A stretch of 64,000 nt of DNA from Roseomonas genomospecies 6. GTDB taxonomy: Bacteria; Pseudomonadota; Alphaproteobacteria; Azospirillales; Azospirillaceae. Numbering within the stretch: position 1 is the first letter of the stretch; every line of letters begins with the position of its first letter. The notes beneath the pieces were generated by a model, which had not been told where the DNA came from, made no database searches, and worked only from the letters and a program-made list of their open reading frames with translations. Below are positions 31,819-39,514 of this stretch, one piece after another. The stretch is from contig NZ_QOKW01000028.1 in the NCBI RefSeq assembly GCF_008365375.1, positions 1-64,000 on the forward strand, written 5' to 3'. The translations under genes and the position numbers were made by a program.

Positions 31819-33090
31819 ATGGATACGGAAGCGCTGGCGAAGGACGTCGAGAGCATGGTGGAGCGGCTGCGTGATCTGCGTGAGGCGATCGCCATGGGAC
31901 GGGCGTACGCGGAGATCGAGGACGACCGCGCCGAAATCGCCCGCACGCCGGCCGGCGGCAAGGCCGATCCGCACACGGCCGAGCGCCGCATCCTCGCGGC
32001 TTTCCGTCTGCACGTGCACGAGCACGGCGGCACCAGGCCGACGAACGACCAAATCCGGAAAGCCCTCGGCAGCGGTAGCCTCACGGACATCACCCCGGTC
32101 GCCCGCGTGCTGCGGGCCGCCTGGGCTGCCGCCCCCGGCGCGGCGCCGCGTGCCGAGACTCCGAAGGATGGCAACGCGGCCGTGATCGCCGAGGTCCTCC
32201 CGCCCGCCACCGAGGACGAGGCATTGCGCGCGCTGATCGTCGATCTCGCCAAGGGCGTCGACGCCCGCATCCAGCGCGAGCGGGCGGTCGAGCGGCGGGC
32301 CGCCGACGGGCGGCTGGCCGAGGCCCTGCGCGAACGCGACGGACAGTGGAGCGAGCGCATGCAGGCGCAGGCCGCCCTGCACGCCGCCGAGAGCGCGACG
32401 CGCGACATGGAGCTCACCGCGGTCCGCGCCGAGCTGGCCGACGAGCGGCGCAACGCCGACGACATGGCGGCCGCCGCCGACGGTCTGCGCGAGGAGCTGG
32501 CGACCGCCACCGCCGAGTTGGAGACGCTCCGGTCACGGGCCGCGACTCTGGAGGCGCGGGAGGACCAGCTCGAGGGCGAGCTGACCGAACGGCAGCGCCG
32601 CGTCGGCGAACAGACGGCGCGCGCCGAGGCGGCCGAGGCGGAGCGGGACGCGGCCCGCCGGGACGCCGATGCCCTGCGCGACCGGCTCGCCGAGGCCGGG
32701 CGGGCGCATGCCGCCGCGCTCGAGCGCCTCGGCGCCGATTTGGCGGAGGCCCGCCGCCAGCGCGAAGACGAGCGTCGGCGCAATCACGAAATGGTGGAAG
32801 CCCGGGTGGCCGCGGAGAAAACCGCCTCGGAGGCGACGGCCCGAGCCAAGGGGGCGGTCGATGAAGTGGTGCGGCTGCGCCAGGCCCATGATGACGAGCA
32901 GGCCAAGCGCATCGACGCCGAACGGATGGTCGTCCGTCTCACCGCCGAACGCGACGTTGCCGTCCGCCCGGCACCGAGCGGCGACGGAGCGGCCGTACAG
33001 GTGCCCTCCCCCGCTCGGGAGTCGGCCGCGGGCGCCGGACGCCGGAAGACGACGAGGCCGCGGCGTGGCGCGGCTCCCGTTTCGGCGTAG
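31819..33090 (+). CDS. KfrA-like plasmid DNA-binding coiled-coil protein
   Basis: From the ATG at 31819 (GGAAGGAAG just upstream) the protein has 423 residues. An N-terminal segment (residues about 55-110) with GGTRPTNDQIRKALGSGSL resembles the KfrA N-terminal winged-helix DNA-binding domain. From about residue 145 to 390 the sequence is a long alanine- and charge-rich coiled coil (RAELADERRNADDMAAAADG). The C-terminus is basic (RRKTTRPRRGA). KfrA-type proteins repress their own gene and help keep plasmids stable, possibly by forming a filament or bridging DNA. This supports a plasmid or plasmid-derived origin. The last 70 or so bases are duplicated at 34766-34851. Confidence 0.8.
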   Translation: MDTEALAKDVESMVERLRDLREAIAMGRAYAEIEDDRAEIARTPAGGKADPHTAERRILAAFRLHVHEHGGTRPTNDQIRKALGSGSLTDITPVARVLRAAWAAAPGAAPRAETPKDGNAAVIAEVLPPATEDEALRALIVDLAKGVDARIQRERAVERRAADGRLAEALRERDGQWSERMQAQAALHAAESATRDMELTAVRAELADERRNADDMAAAADGLREELATATAELETLRSRAATLEAREDQLEGELTERQRRVGEQTARAEAAEAERDAARRDADALRDRLAEAGRAHAAALERLGADLAEARRQREDERRRNHEMVEARVAAEKTASEATARAKGAVDEVVRLRQAHDDEQAKRIDAERMVVRLTAERDVAVRPAPSGDGAAVQVPSPARESAAGAGRRKTTRPRRGAAPVSA

Positions 33091-33106
33091 GAGCCCCACA
33101 CCGCAA
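33021..33106 (+). repeat. 86-bp direct repeat, copy A (3' end of kfrA-like gene)
   Basis: This segment covers the last codons of the kfrA-like gene and 16 bases beyond. It matches 34766-34851 at 80 of 86 positions by hand count, in the same orientation, about 1.75 kb apart. Confidence 0.75.
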
Positions 33107-33190
33107 TCCACGGAGACGACGACTTGGTGGCCGCAACGCGCCGGGAGGGCCGGGCGGCGGCCCTCAGGGAACGGCTCCCTCCGGCCCGGC

Positions 33191-33886
33191 TCACCGGGAA
33201 GCAGGGCGCAGCAGGCGGCACGCCAGCTCGGTGCGGCTCCGCACCTTCGTGCCACGAAAGATCGCGGTGGTGTGCACCTTGACCGTTCCTTCGCTGATGT
33301 GGAGCCGTCTGGCGATCGCCTTGTTCGGCAATCCCTCGGCGATCAGGGCGGCGATGGTCCGCTGCTGTGGGGTGAGGCTCGCGAGGGGGCTGGACGCCGG
33401 GGCGATCGTCGCGTGCTCGTGGCCGACCACGACCGGCGCCGGCGCATGCGTCCGCGTGAAGCCGCTCGACACCGCCCCGAAGCCCGCGCCCACGCTCGCC
33501 ACGGCGGCGCGCAGCGCCTCCGGCGTCTCGGTGCCGGCGAGGAGGATGTCGGCGCCGGCGGCGATCACCGCGGCGAGGCTCCCGCCCTGCTCCGGCGGCA
33601 TCACGACCGCGACCACCGGGGCGCTGCGGAGGGACCGCGCCTGCGCGACGTCGACCAGGGTGTCGGCGTCAACGCTCGGCGCGTGCAGCACCACGAGGCC
33701 GTGCCCGACCGCGTGGTCGAGGCGCCACAGAGACTCACAGATGTCGACGACGCTGGCCAGCGCGGCGCGTTCGACGAGCCGGGCGATCCCCTGGCCGATC
33801 AGGGCGTTGGCGCTCAGCACCGCGGCCGGGGGCAGCGGCGCGGCCGCATCGGCCGCGACCGTGCGGACGGGTGCGGTGTTCGGCAT
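33191..33886 (-). CDS. LuxR-family regulator with degenerate receiver-like domain
   Basis: Starting at the ATG at 33886 (AAGGACAGGAT upstream), the protein has 231 residues. The C-terminal 65 residues are a clear LuxR-type helix-turn-helix (LTPQQRTIAALIAEGLPNK, ISEGTVKVHTTAIF). The N-terminal 130 residues have the alternating strand/helix pattern of a response-regulator receiver. Where the phosphate-accepting Asp should be, the strand reads GLVVLHAPSVD, with no Asp at the strand end. It may work without phosphorylation. Its targets are unknown; neighbours are the 123-aa gene 77 bp upstream on the same strand and the convergent kfrA-like gene. Confidence 0.8.
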   Translation of the reverse strand: MPNTAPVRTVAADAAAPLPPAAVLSANALIGQGIARLVERAALASVVDICESLWRLDHAVGHGLVVLHAPSVDADTLVDVAQARSLRSAPVVAVVMPPEQGGSLAAVIAAGADILLAGTETPEALRAAVASVGAGFGAVSSGFTRTHAPAPVVVGHEHATIAPASSPLASLTPQQRTIAALIAEGLPNKAIARRLHISEGTVKVHTTAIFRGTKVRSRTELACRLLRPASR

Positions 33887-33963
33887 GATCCTGTCCTTTT
33901 GAAAATGCGGGAGTCCGGCGAGGGGCGGCTCCGTCGGACCTGTCCCCGCGGTTTGGCGCGCTC

Positions 33964-34335
33964 TCACGGTCCGCTGAACGCAACGCGCGTCGGACTGAAG
34001 TGGACGACCGGACGGGTCAGGGTCGGATGGGCACAAATGGCCCCCTGCGTCATCAGCGCGTCGACATCGCGCTCGAAAGCATCCCGGAGCTCGATCTGAA
34101 GCGTGTACGCGTGCCGACGCAATACCTCGAGCAGGGCCTGAATGTGGTCCAGATGGCGCGCGGAACGGCCGCGGCGCGCCCAGCGGTGGCAATGGAGCAC
34201 GATGGCATCGACCGTGTCGTTGACCGCGGCGTCGGTGGGCGTGGCGACGGGCAACGGCGAGGCCTGCAGCACGGCGTCCTCGTCGAGGTAATCGGTGAGC
34301 TGGTGGGCGCGGGCGATGGTGAAACGGACCGACAT
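33964..34335 (-). CDS. Hypothetical 123-residue protein
   Basis: The ATG at 34335 has a strong ribosome binding site (AAGGAG, 7 bases upstream), so this is likely a real gene although the frame is open upstream. The protein begins MSVRFTIARAHQLTDYLDED and ends VHFSPTRVAFSGP. The middle is helical with several histidines (IVLHCHRWARRGRSARHLDH). I do not recognise it. It precedes the LuxR-type gene by 77 bp and may share its transcript. A perfect 20-bp inverted repeat lies 36-86 bp upstream of its start codon, in the presumed leader. Confidence 0.55.
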   Translation of the reverse strand: MSVRFTIARAHQLTDYLDEDAVLQASPLPVATPTDAAVNDTVDAIVLHCHRWARRGRSARHLDHIQALLEVLRRHAYTLQIELRDAFERDVDALMTQGAICAHPTLTRPVVHFSPTRVAFSGP

Positions 34336-34370
34336 GACGGCTGCTCCTTGCGAACGGACGCGCCGCCGAT

Positions 34371-34421
34371 CCCGTCCGTGGGACCGGCGGTCCGCAGGCC
34401 GCCGCCGGTCCCACGGACGGG
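34371..34421. repeat. Perfect 20-bp inverted repeat
   Basis: 34371-34390 (CCCGTCCGTGGGACCGGCGG) is exactly complementary to 34402-34421, leaving an 11-base loop (34391-34401). On the minus strand it lies in the leader of the 123-aa gene. It lacks a T-tract. It could be an attenuator, a protein-binding site or a cruciform-forming site. Confidence 0.8.
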
Positions 34422-34536
34422 GAGGCCGACGTGACGCTCGCGATGCGGCTGTTCCACACCCAATCGGCCACTGGGGTCTACGCGGCGGTCTACGAGCGCC
34501 ATCCCGCGGCCTTGGTGGTGGGCGCAGCGACGCTGT

Positions 34537-34749
34537 GCTTATCGACACCGCCGAGACCGCCCCGAGCCAACGCGATTGTCACATCCAGACGATTGCACAG
34601 GAGGGCCGAATGGCTTGGCAGCGGAGCAGTGGCCACAACATGCGCACCCGTATGCTCGACCTCGGACGCCCGAATTCCGTCCGCATCGCCGGACCCCAGC
34701 GGGGTTGGGGCGTTCCATTGCCCCGCTCGCCTCGCTGCAACACGCCGGC
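34537..34749 (+). pseudogene. IS5-family transposase scar with internal deletion
   Basis: The plus-strand frame reads SQRDCHIQTIAQEGRMAWQR, then jumps to RMLDLGRPNSVRIA. In the intact copy at 2119-3087 these two blocks (TQRDRHLQHIAEHGRMAWQK and HMLDLGRPDSVRVA) lie about 45 residues apart, so the C-terminal catalytic block has been deleted. An IS5 end (CTCGCTGCAACA at 34731-34742) follows, as expected. Just upstream a short frame from GTG 34431 (LAMRLFHTQSATGVYAAVYE) may be the truncated start of another gene. Confidence 0.65.
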
Positions 34750-34765
34750 CCTCCCCTACGCCGGC

Positions 34766-34851
34766 GTCGGCCGCGGCCGCTGGAGGCCGGAAGACGACGA
34801 GACCGCGGCGTGGCGCGGCTCCCGTTCCGGCGTGGGAGCCCCACACCGCAA
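34766..34851 (+). repeat. 86-bp direct repeat, copy B (displaced kfrA 3' end)
   Basis: 80 of 86 positions match 33021-33106. It lies directly after the IS5 scar and about 50 bp beyond the end of brxL. The stop codon of copy A (TAG) is TGG here. Confidence 0.75.
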
Positions 34852-34865
34852 CGACATATTGAAGG

Positions 34866-34897
34866 GCCGCTTACTGCGGCACACATCCTTGTGGATG
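34866..34897 (-). terminator. Possible terminator hairpins behind brxL
   Basis: On the minus strand, 4 bases after the brxL stop, CATCC pairs with GGATG (34884-34897). A second stem GCCGC/GCGGC follows (34866-34880), then CCTTC. Both stems are short and lack a strong U-run, so the call is tentative. Confidence 0.35.
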
Positions 34898-34901
34898 GGT
34901 A

Positions 34902-36998
34902 TTACCTGAAGATGTCGACCTTCGTTTCCAAGCATTTCCTCAGGCTGAAGTCATTGACGCCAATGCTAAACCAGCCATCCGGCTTCTGATAGAAGTCCAA
35001 ACCGCGCCCGATCTTCACGACCCACCCGTTGTCGATGTGGATTTCACGGTCGTGAATGGTTTCGCTTAGCTCGATGTCGAGGACGACGTCGTACTCGAGC
35101 AGGCTCTGTTTCAATTCCGACAGGCGCTCTTTGACCATTGCCATGTCGGTCTTGTCGTCGTAGCCGGTCTTCAGATGGATCCGGCGGATGGTCGGGACCC
35201 TGACCACCGTCTCGCAGAAGCGGAGGAAGTTGGCGATCTGGTGCGGGGCCCGGATGTAGGGGTCTTCGATGACCACTGAACGGCCGCCCACGAGGTAAGC
35301 GCCGAAGATCGAGTCGTAGGTGTGGCCGGTGTCGCCGTACTGGATGGTGAAGTGCTGTTCGGTGAGTTCGGCCGGCTTGGGAGCGGCGGATTCGGCCTCA
35401 TCGGCGGCCGTGGTCGGAGCGGCTGGGGCCGACGCGGAGCGGGGAGCCGCCGGCGGGGCGATCGGCTCCTCGGCGGTGGTGTCATCCAGCTTTGTCAGGC
35501 GGCGGCGGATGGGTTCCAGGGTCGCCGGGGCGTTCTTCGATTCGGGGCAGTGGACGACGACCTCCTGGCCGTCGGCGGCGATGTAGGAGAGGTTGATGCG
35601 CGCGAACTCGTCGTCCGGCTTGCGCTTGTTCATCTGCTCCTTGACGCGGCGCCGGCATTCGACCGCATAGGCGGTGTACTCCTCGAACTCGGCGTCGGTC
35701 GGGCTGTCGATGGGGTGCAGGATCTTGAGGAAGGCGCAGAGCGTCTTCTTGATGCCCTTCTCATCGCGCCCCTCCACGGCGCGGCCGAGCCTCAGGCGCT
35801 TGCTGACCTCCTCGTACCGATTGCTATGCTTGAGCTGGTAGTGGAAGGCCTCGGCCAGGTAGTCGGTAATCAGCCCGTACTGGTCGGTCAGGAAGGCGCT
35901 GCTGTTCTTCGGCATTTCCCAGCCGGGGAGATAGCAGGCGAAGCGGTCCATGATCGCCAGGTCGAACTGCGGCGGCAGCGGCAGGAACAGGTCGTACTCG
36001 GTGGAATTGACGATCTGCTCCACCGATTGGTCGATGTTGCCGACGAAGGCCATGCTGGCGTCGGCGATCACCTCCACCCCGCGGGAGAAGCGGCCGTTCG
36101 CCATGTAGTCCTTCATGATCTGGATGGTGTCGGGGTCCTTGACCTTGATGCCGCCGACCTCGTCGAAGGCCACCGTGTCCCAGAAGCCGACCAGCCCGAT
36201 CCTGCCGCGGGCGTTGTTGTAGAACAACACCGACTTGGTCGCCTGCCCGCCGCTGATGAGCGTCGAGTAGGGCGAAAACTCGCTGAAGAAGTAGGACTTT
36301 CCGGTGCCGCGTGGCCCCAGCTCGATGAAGTTGAAGTTGGACTCCACCAACGGCGCCAGCCGGGCGATGAAGTGGAACTTCACTCGCTTGGACAGCTTCG
36401 ACGGCTCCAGGCCGACCGAGCGCAGAACGACGTCCATCCATTCGTCGCGGGTGAACTCCCGGCGGCCCTCGCCGTAGCCGCCGAAGTCGAAGCGGCTGAG
36501 CTGGACCGGGCGCAGATCCTCCACGTAGAAGGCGTAGTTGTCGGCGTCGATGTCGTTGTGGGCGATCGTCACCTCGGCCCAGATGCCGCCTTCCAGAAGC
36601 CGGTCGTTGTCGCGGTAGAACCGCTCGCCGATGGCGATCCGCTGGGACGCGAAGTTCTCCAGCGAGGCCCAGTGGCGCTTTTCCTTCTCCACGTAGCGCA
36701 CGTGGACCTTATCGATGAACTTGTGCTTACCCTTCATGGCGACGCGGGACTGGGCCGCGTTCGACTCGTCGGGGCGGACGTAGTTTTCGTGCAGGGTGGC
36801 GAGCACGGCTTCCATGCCGGCCTGGATCTCGGCCGGCTCGTCGCTGGCGCAATAGCGGGCGAGCAGGAACTCCAGCACGAAGGTGGGCACGTTGGTGCCC
36901 TTCTTGATCCGGTGCAGCAGGTCCTTGCGCACCACTTTGCCGGCGAAAACCTCGTTCAGCTTCCGGTCGAGAGCGTCGGACACCACGTCAGACGGCAT
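34902..36998 (-). CDS. brxL: BrxL-like AAA+ ATPase of BREX with MITD1-like C-terminal domain
   Basis: The 698-residue protein has the BrxL N-terminus (ALDRKLNEVFAGKVVRKDLL) and AAA+ core: Walker A GPRGTGKSYFF near residue 230, Walker B DTVAFDEVGGI near 278, then VGNIDQSVEQIV and FACYLPGWEMPK. In the BrxL proteins I know, a Lon-protease-like domain follows. Here, after an Ala/Pro linker (residues about 505-545), the last 145 residues include DSIFGAYLVGGRSVVIEDPY, NFLRFCETVVR and SETIHDREIHIDNGWVVKIG, strongly resembling the C-terminal phospholipase D-like domain of eukaryotic MITD1. The start ATG overlaps the pglZ stop region by 11 bases, so it is the last gene of the BREX operon. BrxL forms DNA-binding rings and is needed for phage exclusion in type 1 systems. 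Confidence 0.9.
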   Translation of the reverse strand: MPSDVVSDALDRKLNEVFAGKVVRKDLLHRIKKGTNVPTFVLEFLLARYCASDEPAEIQAGMEAVLATLHENYVRPDESNAAQSRVAMKGKHKFIDKVHVRYVEKEKRHWASLENFASQRIAIGERFYRDNDRLLEGGIWAEVTIAHNDIDADNYAFYVEDLRPVQLSRFDFGGYGEGRREFTRDEWMDVVLRSVGLEPSKLSKRVKFHFIARLAPLVESNFNFIELGPRGTGKSYFFSEFSPYSTLISGGQATKSVLFYNNARGRIGLVGFWDTVAFDEVGGIKVKDPDTIQIMKDYMANGRFSRGVEVIADASMAFVGNIDQSVEQIVNSTEYDLFLPLPPQFDLAIMDRFACYLPGWEMPKNSSAFLTDQYGLITDYLAEAFHYQLKHSNRYEEVSKRLRLGRAVEGRDEKGIKKTLCAFLKILHPIDSPTDAEFEEYTAYAVECRRRVKEQMNKRKPDDEFARINLSYIAADGQEVVVHCPESKNAPATLEPIRRRLTKLDDTTAEEPIAPPAAPRSASAPAAPTTAADEAESAAPKPAELTEQHFTIQYGDTGHTYDSIFGAYLVGGRSVVIEDPYIRAPHQIANFLRFCETVVRVPTIRRIHLKTGYDDKTDMAMVKERLSELKQSLLEYDVVLDIELSETIHDREIHIDNGWVVKIGRGLDFYQKPDGWFSIGVNDFSLRKCLETKVDIFR

Positions 36999-39510
36999 AG
37001 TCGGTCTCCAGCTCCAGCGTGGTGTAGGTGGCCAGCGTCGTCGGGTTGAGCGCCTTCACGATGAACTTGCCCTCGAACTCCATCGCCATGCGCAGGGTGA
37101 CCTGCTCCTTCTGACCGGGCCGTAGGGTGATGGTGCCGGTCGCCGCGTTGACGGCGCCGCCCGCTTTGGCCTCGCCCACCACATTGCCCTTCCTGTCCTG
37201 GGCTTCCAACAGGATCTCGAACTCCGCGGCCTGGGAGAACATGTCGGTGCTCTCCACCGCGATCTCGATCACCGGTAGGCGGGTTGTGATTCGGCGCGCC
37301 CCCCTGCGGTAGCCCAAGGTGATGGTGGCGGTGGCGACGTCCGGCTGCGTCTCCTTCTTCAGCCTCACCGTCAGCACCGGGACGATGGCTTCCTGCAGCG
37401 AGGCGCCGCCGTGGAAATACAGCAGGCCGCGACGATACGGGGCCATGCTGCGTGGCCCGGCGAAGACGCGGAAGTCGCCCCGGATGCCCACCCGCTCCGC
37501 CGGAATCGCGAAGTTGGCGCTGTCCCCCGCCCCTTCGCCCAGTAGGCTGCGGTCGTGCAGGGTGATCCAGGTGCCGGCCGGCTTGCCGCAGACGTCGCCG
37601 GCTTCTGCCTGGGCATTCAGGAAGAAGCCGTGGTCGGTGGCGACCACCACGTCGTTGAAGCCGGCGTCCTTCACCAGGCGGACGGCAACGCGGATGCGCT
37701 TCAGCATCTGCTGGAGCAGGCTGAGGGTCGTGTCCGGGCTGTTTTCCAGGTGGCTGTCGATCTCGGTGTCGCGCAGGACGAGCAGCGACACCGTCGCCGG
37801 GATCGCCGGCTTGCCCTTTACATAGGCCTTCAGCACATGCTCGGCGAAGCGGTCGCCGTAGCGGGCGCGCAGGACGTCCATGCGCTGGGTCACGCTGGGC
37901 AGGGGCTTGCCGTCGAGCGTGGGCACGATCCCACCGTCCGCGCGGGCCAGCGAAAGCCCCGCCGCGGCGCCGGGCAGCAGGCTGGCCATGCCGACCGGCG
38001 TCACGGTCGGCATCTGGGTGCACGCCGGCACGATCTCGGCGGCATCGCCGTCACCGAGTTGGCCGACCAGGGCCACGCCCAGTTCGTAGCGCAAGGCGTC
38101 GACGACGATGAAGGCGACGCGGCGCCCGCTCTCCTTCAGCAGTGGCGCGACGTGGCGATCGAAGACGTCGGCGTTCGCCAGCCGACCGGTCGGCGGCCAG
38201 CCGCTCGTCTCCAGATGGCTGGTGAAGACCGGCTGCACCTTGCCCATCAGCGTGGCATAGCGGCGGCGCGCCTGGTCCACCACTGCGGCCATGGTCTCAT
38301 CGGGAGCGACGTGGTCGCCGACCGCCTGCTCGAACTCGCGCTGCAGCTGGTCGACCCGGCGCAGGTTGGCGACGTAGAAGTCGATCAGCGGGTTCAGGCC
38401 GCCGACGTGGTCACCAAGCTGGCGGTCGGCGTCGTCACAGGCTTCCACCAGGGCGAGCGCCGCCGCCAATAGGTCCCACTGTTCCCGGCTTTCCCCCTTG
38501 TCGGACCAGACGGAGCCCTCGTTCCGGCGGACGATCGCACGAACCGCGTCCAGCCGGTCCTCGCGCAGGGCCCGCACCGCGCCGGCCAGCACCGACCGCT
38601 CCTCGAACGGGAAGGTGTCCCGCACCCCCAGGTCCTCGACCCCGGCGCAGAGCGCCGGCAGGTTCAGCTCCCGCTCGATCGCCTCGGCGCGCTCGACATA
38701 GGTGGGCCGCAGCTTGGCGGTGCCGCGCAGGCCGTCGCACAGGTCCTCCACCATCGCCCGCGCGGCGTCCGGCGCGTGCGGCACGCCGGCCAGGGCCGCT
38801 GGCGATTCCACGGGCAGGTCGAAGCGGAACTCGCTGAACAGCAGATAGCGCCACAGCTCCTCCGCGACGCTGGACCAGGTCTTGCCCTTGGTCTTCAGCT
38901 TCAGGCCGAGGGCGGCGTCGAGCAGCGCCCGGGCCTCCGTCACCCACGCATCGTTGCCCTTCAGCGCCTCCCCTTGGGCGGGCGTGGGGACCAGCAGCGC
39001 GAACAGGATGTCGCGCGTCGATTCCACACCCAGCAGCGTGCGCAGCGTCGGCCACTTCAGCCCGCCGCCGACGTTGTCGATCAGCTCGAACGCGGGCGAC
39101 GGGTCCTGGTCGAACAGGCGGCGGATCTCGGCCGCATGGTCGGGCTTGGCGCGCAGGCAGAGGCTGAGATAGGCGTGCCCGTCACCCTCCGGAAAGGTGG
39201 CGCCGAAGGTGCCGTAAGCGGCGAAGGGATCGGCCTGCTTCGCTTCGTCGGTCACCGGCGGACGGGTGGGCACGTAGATCAGCAGCCCCCGCTGCCTGGG
39301 CCCGTTCAGCGCCGCGGCCGGCAGCGCCGCAAGCGCCGCCTCGCGGCTCTCGATGCTGCTCTCGCTGGCGTCCACCACGGTGACGCGCTCGCCGCCCATG
39401 GACCGGCAGAGGTCCCGGTAGCGGCGGTCCGGGTCGTAGACGACCAGGACACCGCGCTTACCCAGGAGCATCGCGAAGACCTCGTCACGGATGAACTCGC
39501 GGATGCCCAT
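36988..39510 (-). CDS. pglZ: BREX alkaline-phosphatase-superfamily protein PglZ
   Basis: The start is the ATG at 39510, 4 bases after the pglX C-part stop. The protein has 840 residues and begins MGIREFIRDEVFAMLLGKRG. PglZ-domain metal-site motifs are visible: VVDALRYELG near residue 470 and VVVATDHGFFLN near 620. The N-terminal 150 residues (VYDPDRRYRDL) and helical middle are typical of BREX PglZ. The C-terminal part is beta-rich (VTLRMAMEFEGKFIVKAL). PglZ is required for BREX protection and interacts with other Brx proteins in characterised systems; its exact reaction is not settled. It overlaps brxL by 11 bp. Confidence 0.92.
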   Translation of the reverse strand: MGIREFIRDEVFAMLLGKRGVLVVYDPDRRYRDLCRSMGGERVTVVDASESSIESREAALAALPAAALNGPRQRGLLIYVPTRPPVTDEAKQADPFAAYGTFGATFPEGDGHAYLSLCLRAKPDHAAEIRRLFDQDPSPAFELIDNVGGGLKWPTLRTLLGVESTRDILFALLVPTPAQGEALKGNDAWVTEARALLDAALGLKLKTKGKTWSSVAEELWRYLLFSEFRFDLPVESPAALAGVPHAPDAARAMVEDLCDGLRGTAKLRPTYVERAEAIERELNLPALCAGVEDLGVRDTFPFEERSVLAGAVRALREDRLDAVRAIVRRNEGSVWSDKGESREQWDLLAAALALVEACDDADRQLGDHVGGLNPLIDFYVANLRRVDQLQREFEQAVGDHVAPDETMAAVVDQARRRYATLMGKVQPVFTSHLETSGWPPTGRLANADVFDRHVAPLLKESGRRVAFIVVDALRYELGVALVGQLGDGDAAEIVPACTQMPTVTPVGMASLLPGAAAGLSLARADGGIVPTLDGKPLPSVTQRMDVLRARYGDRFAEHVLKAYVKGKPAIPATVSLLVLRDTEIDSHLENSPDTTLSLLQQMLKRIRVAVRLVKDAGFNDVVVATDHGFFLNAQAEAGDVCGKPAGTWITLHDRSLLGEGAGDSANFAIPAERVGIRGDFRVFAGPRSMAPYRRGLLYFHGGASLQEAIVPVLTVRLKKETQPDVATATITLGYRRGARRITTRLPVIEIAVESTDMFSQAAEFEILLEAQDRKGNVVGEAKAGGAVNAATGTITLRPGQKEQVTLRMAMEFEGKFIVKALNPTTLATYTTLELETDYAV

Positions 39511-39514
39511 GGGG

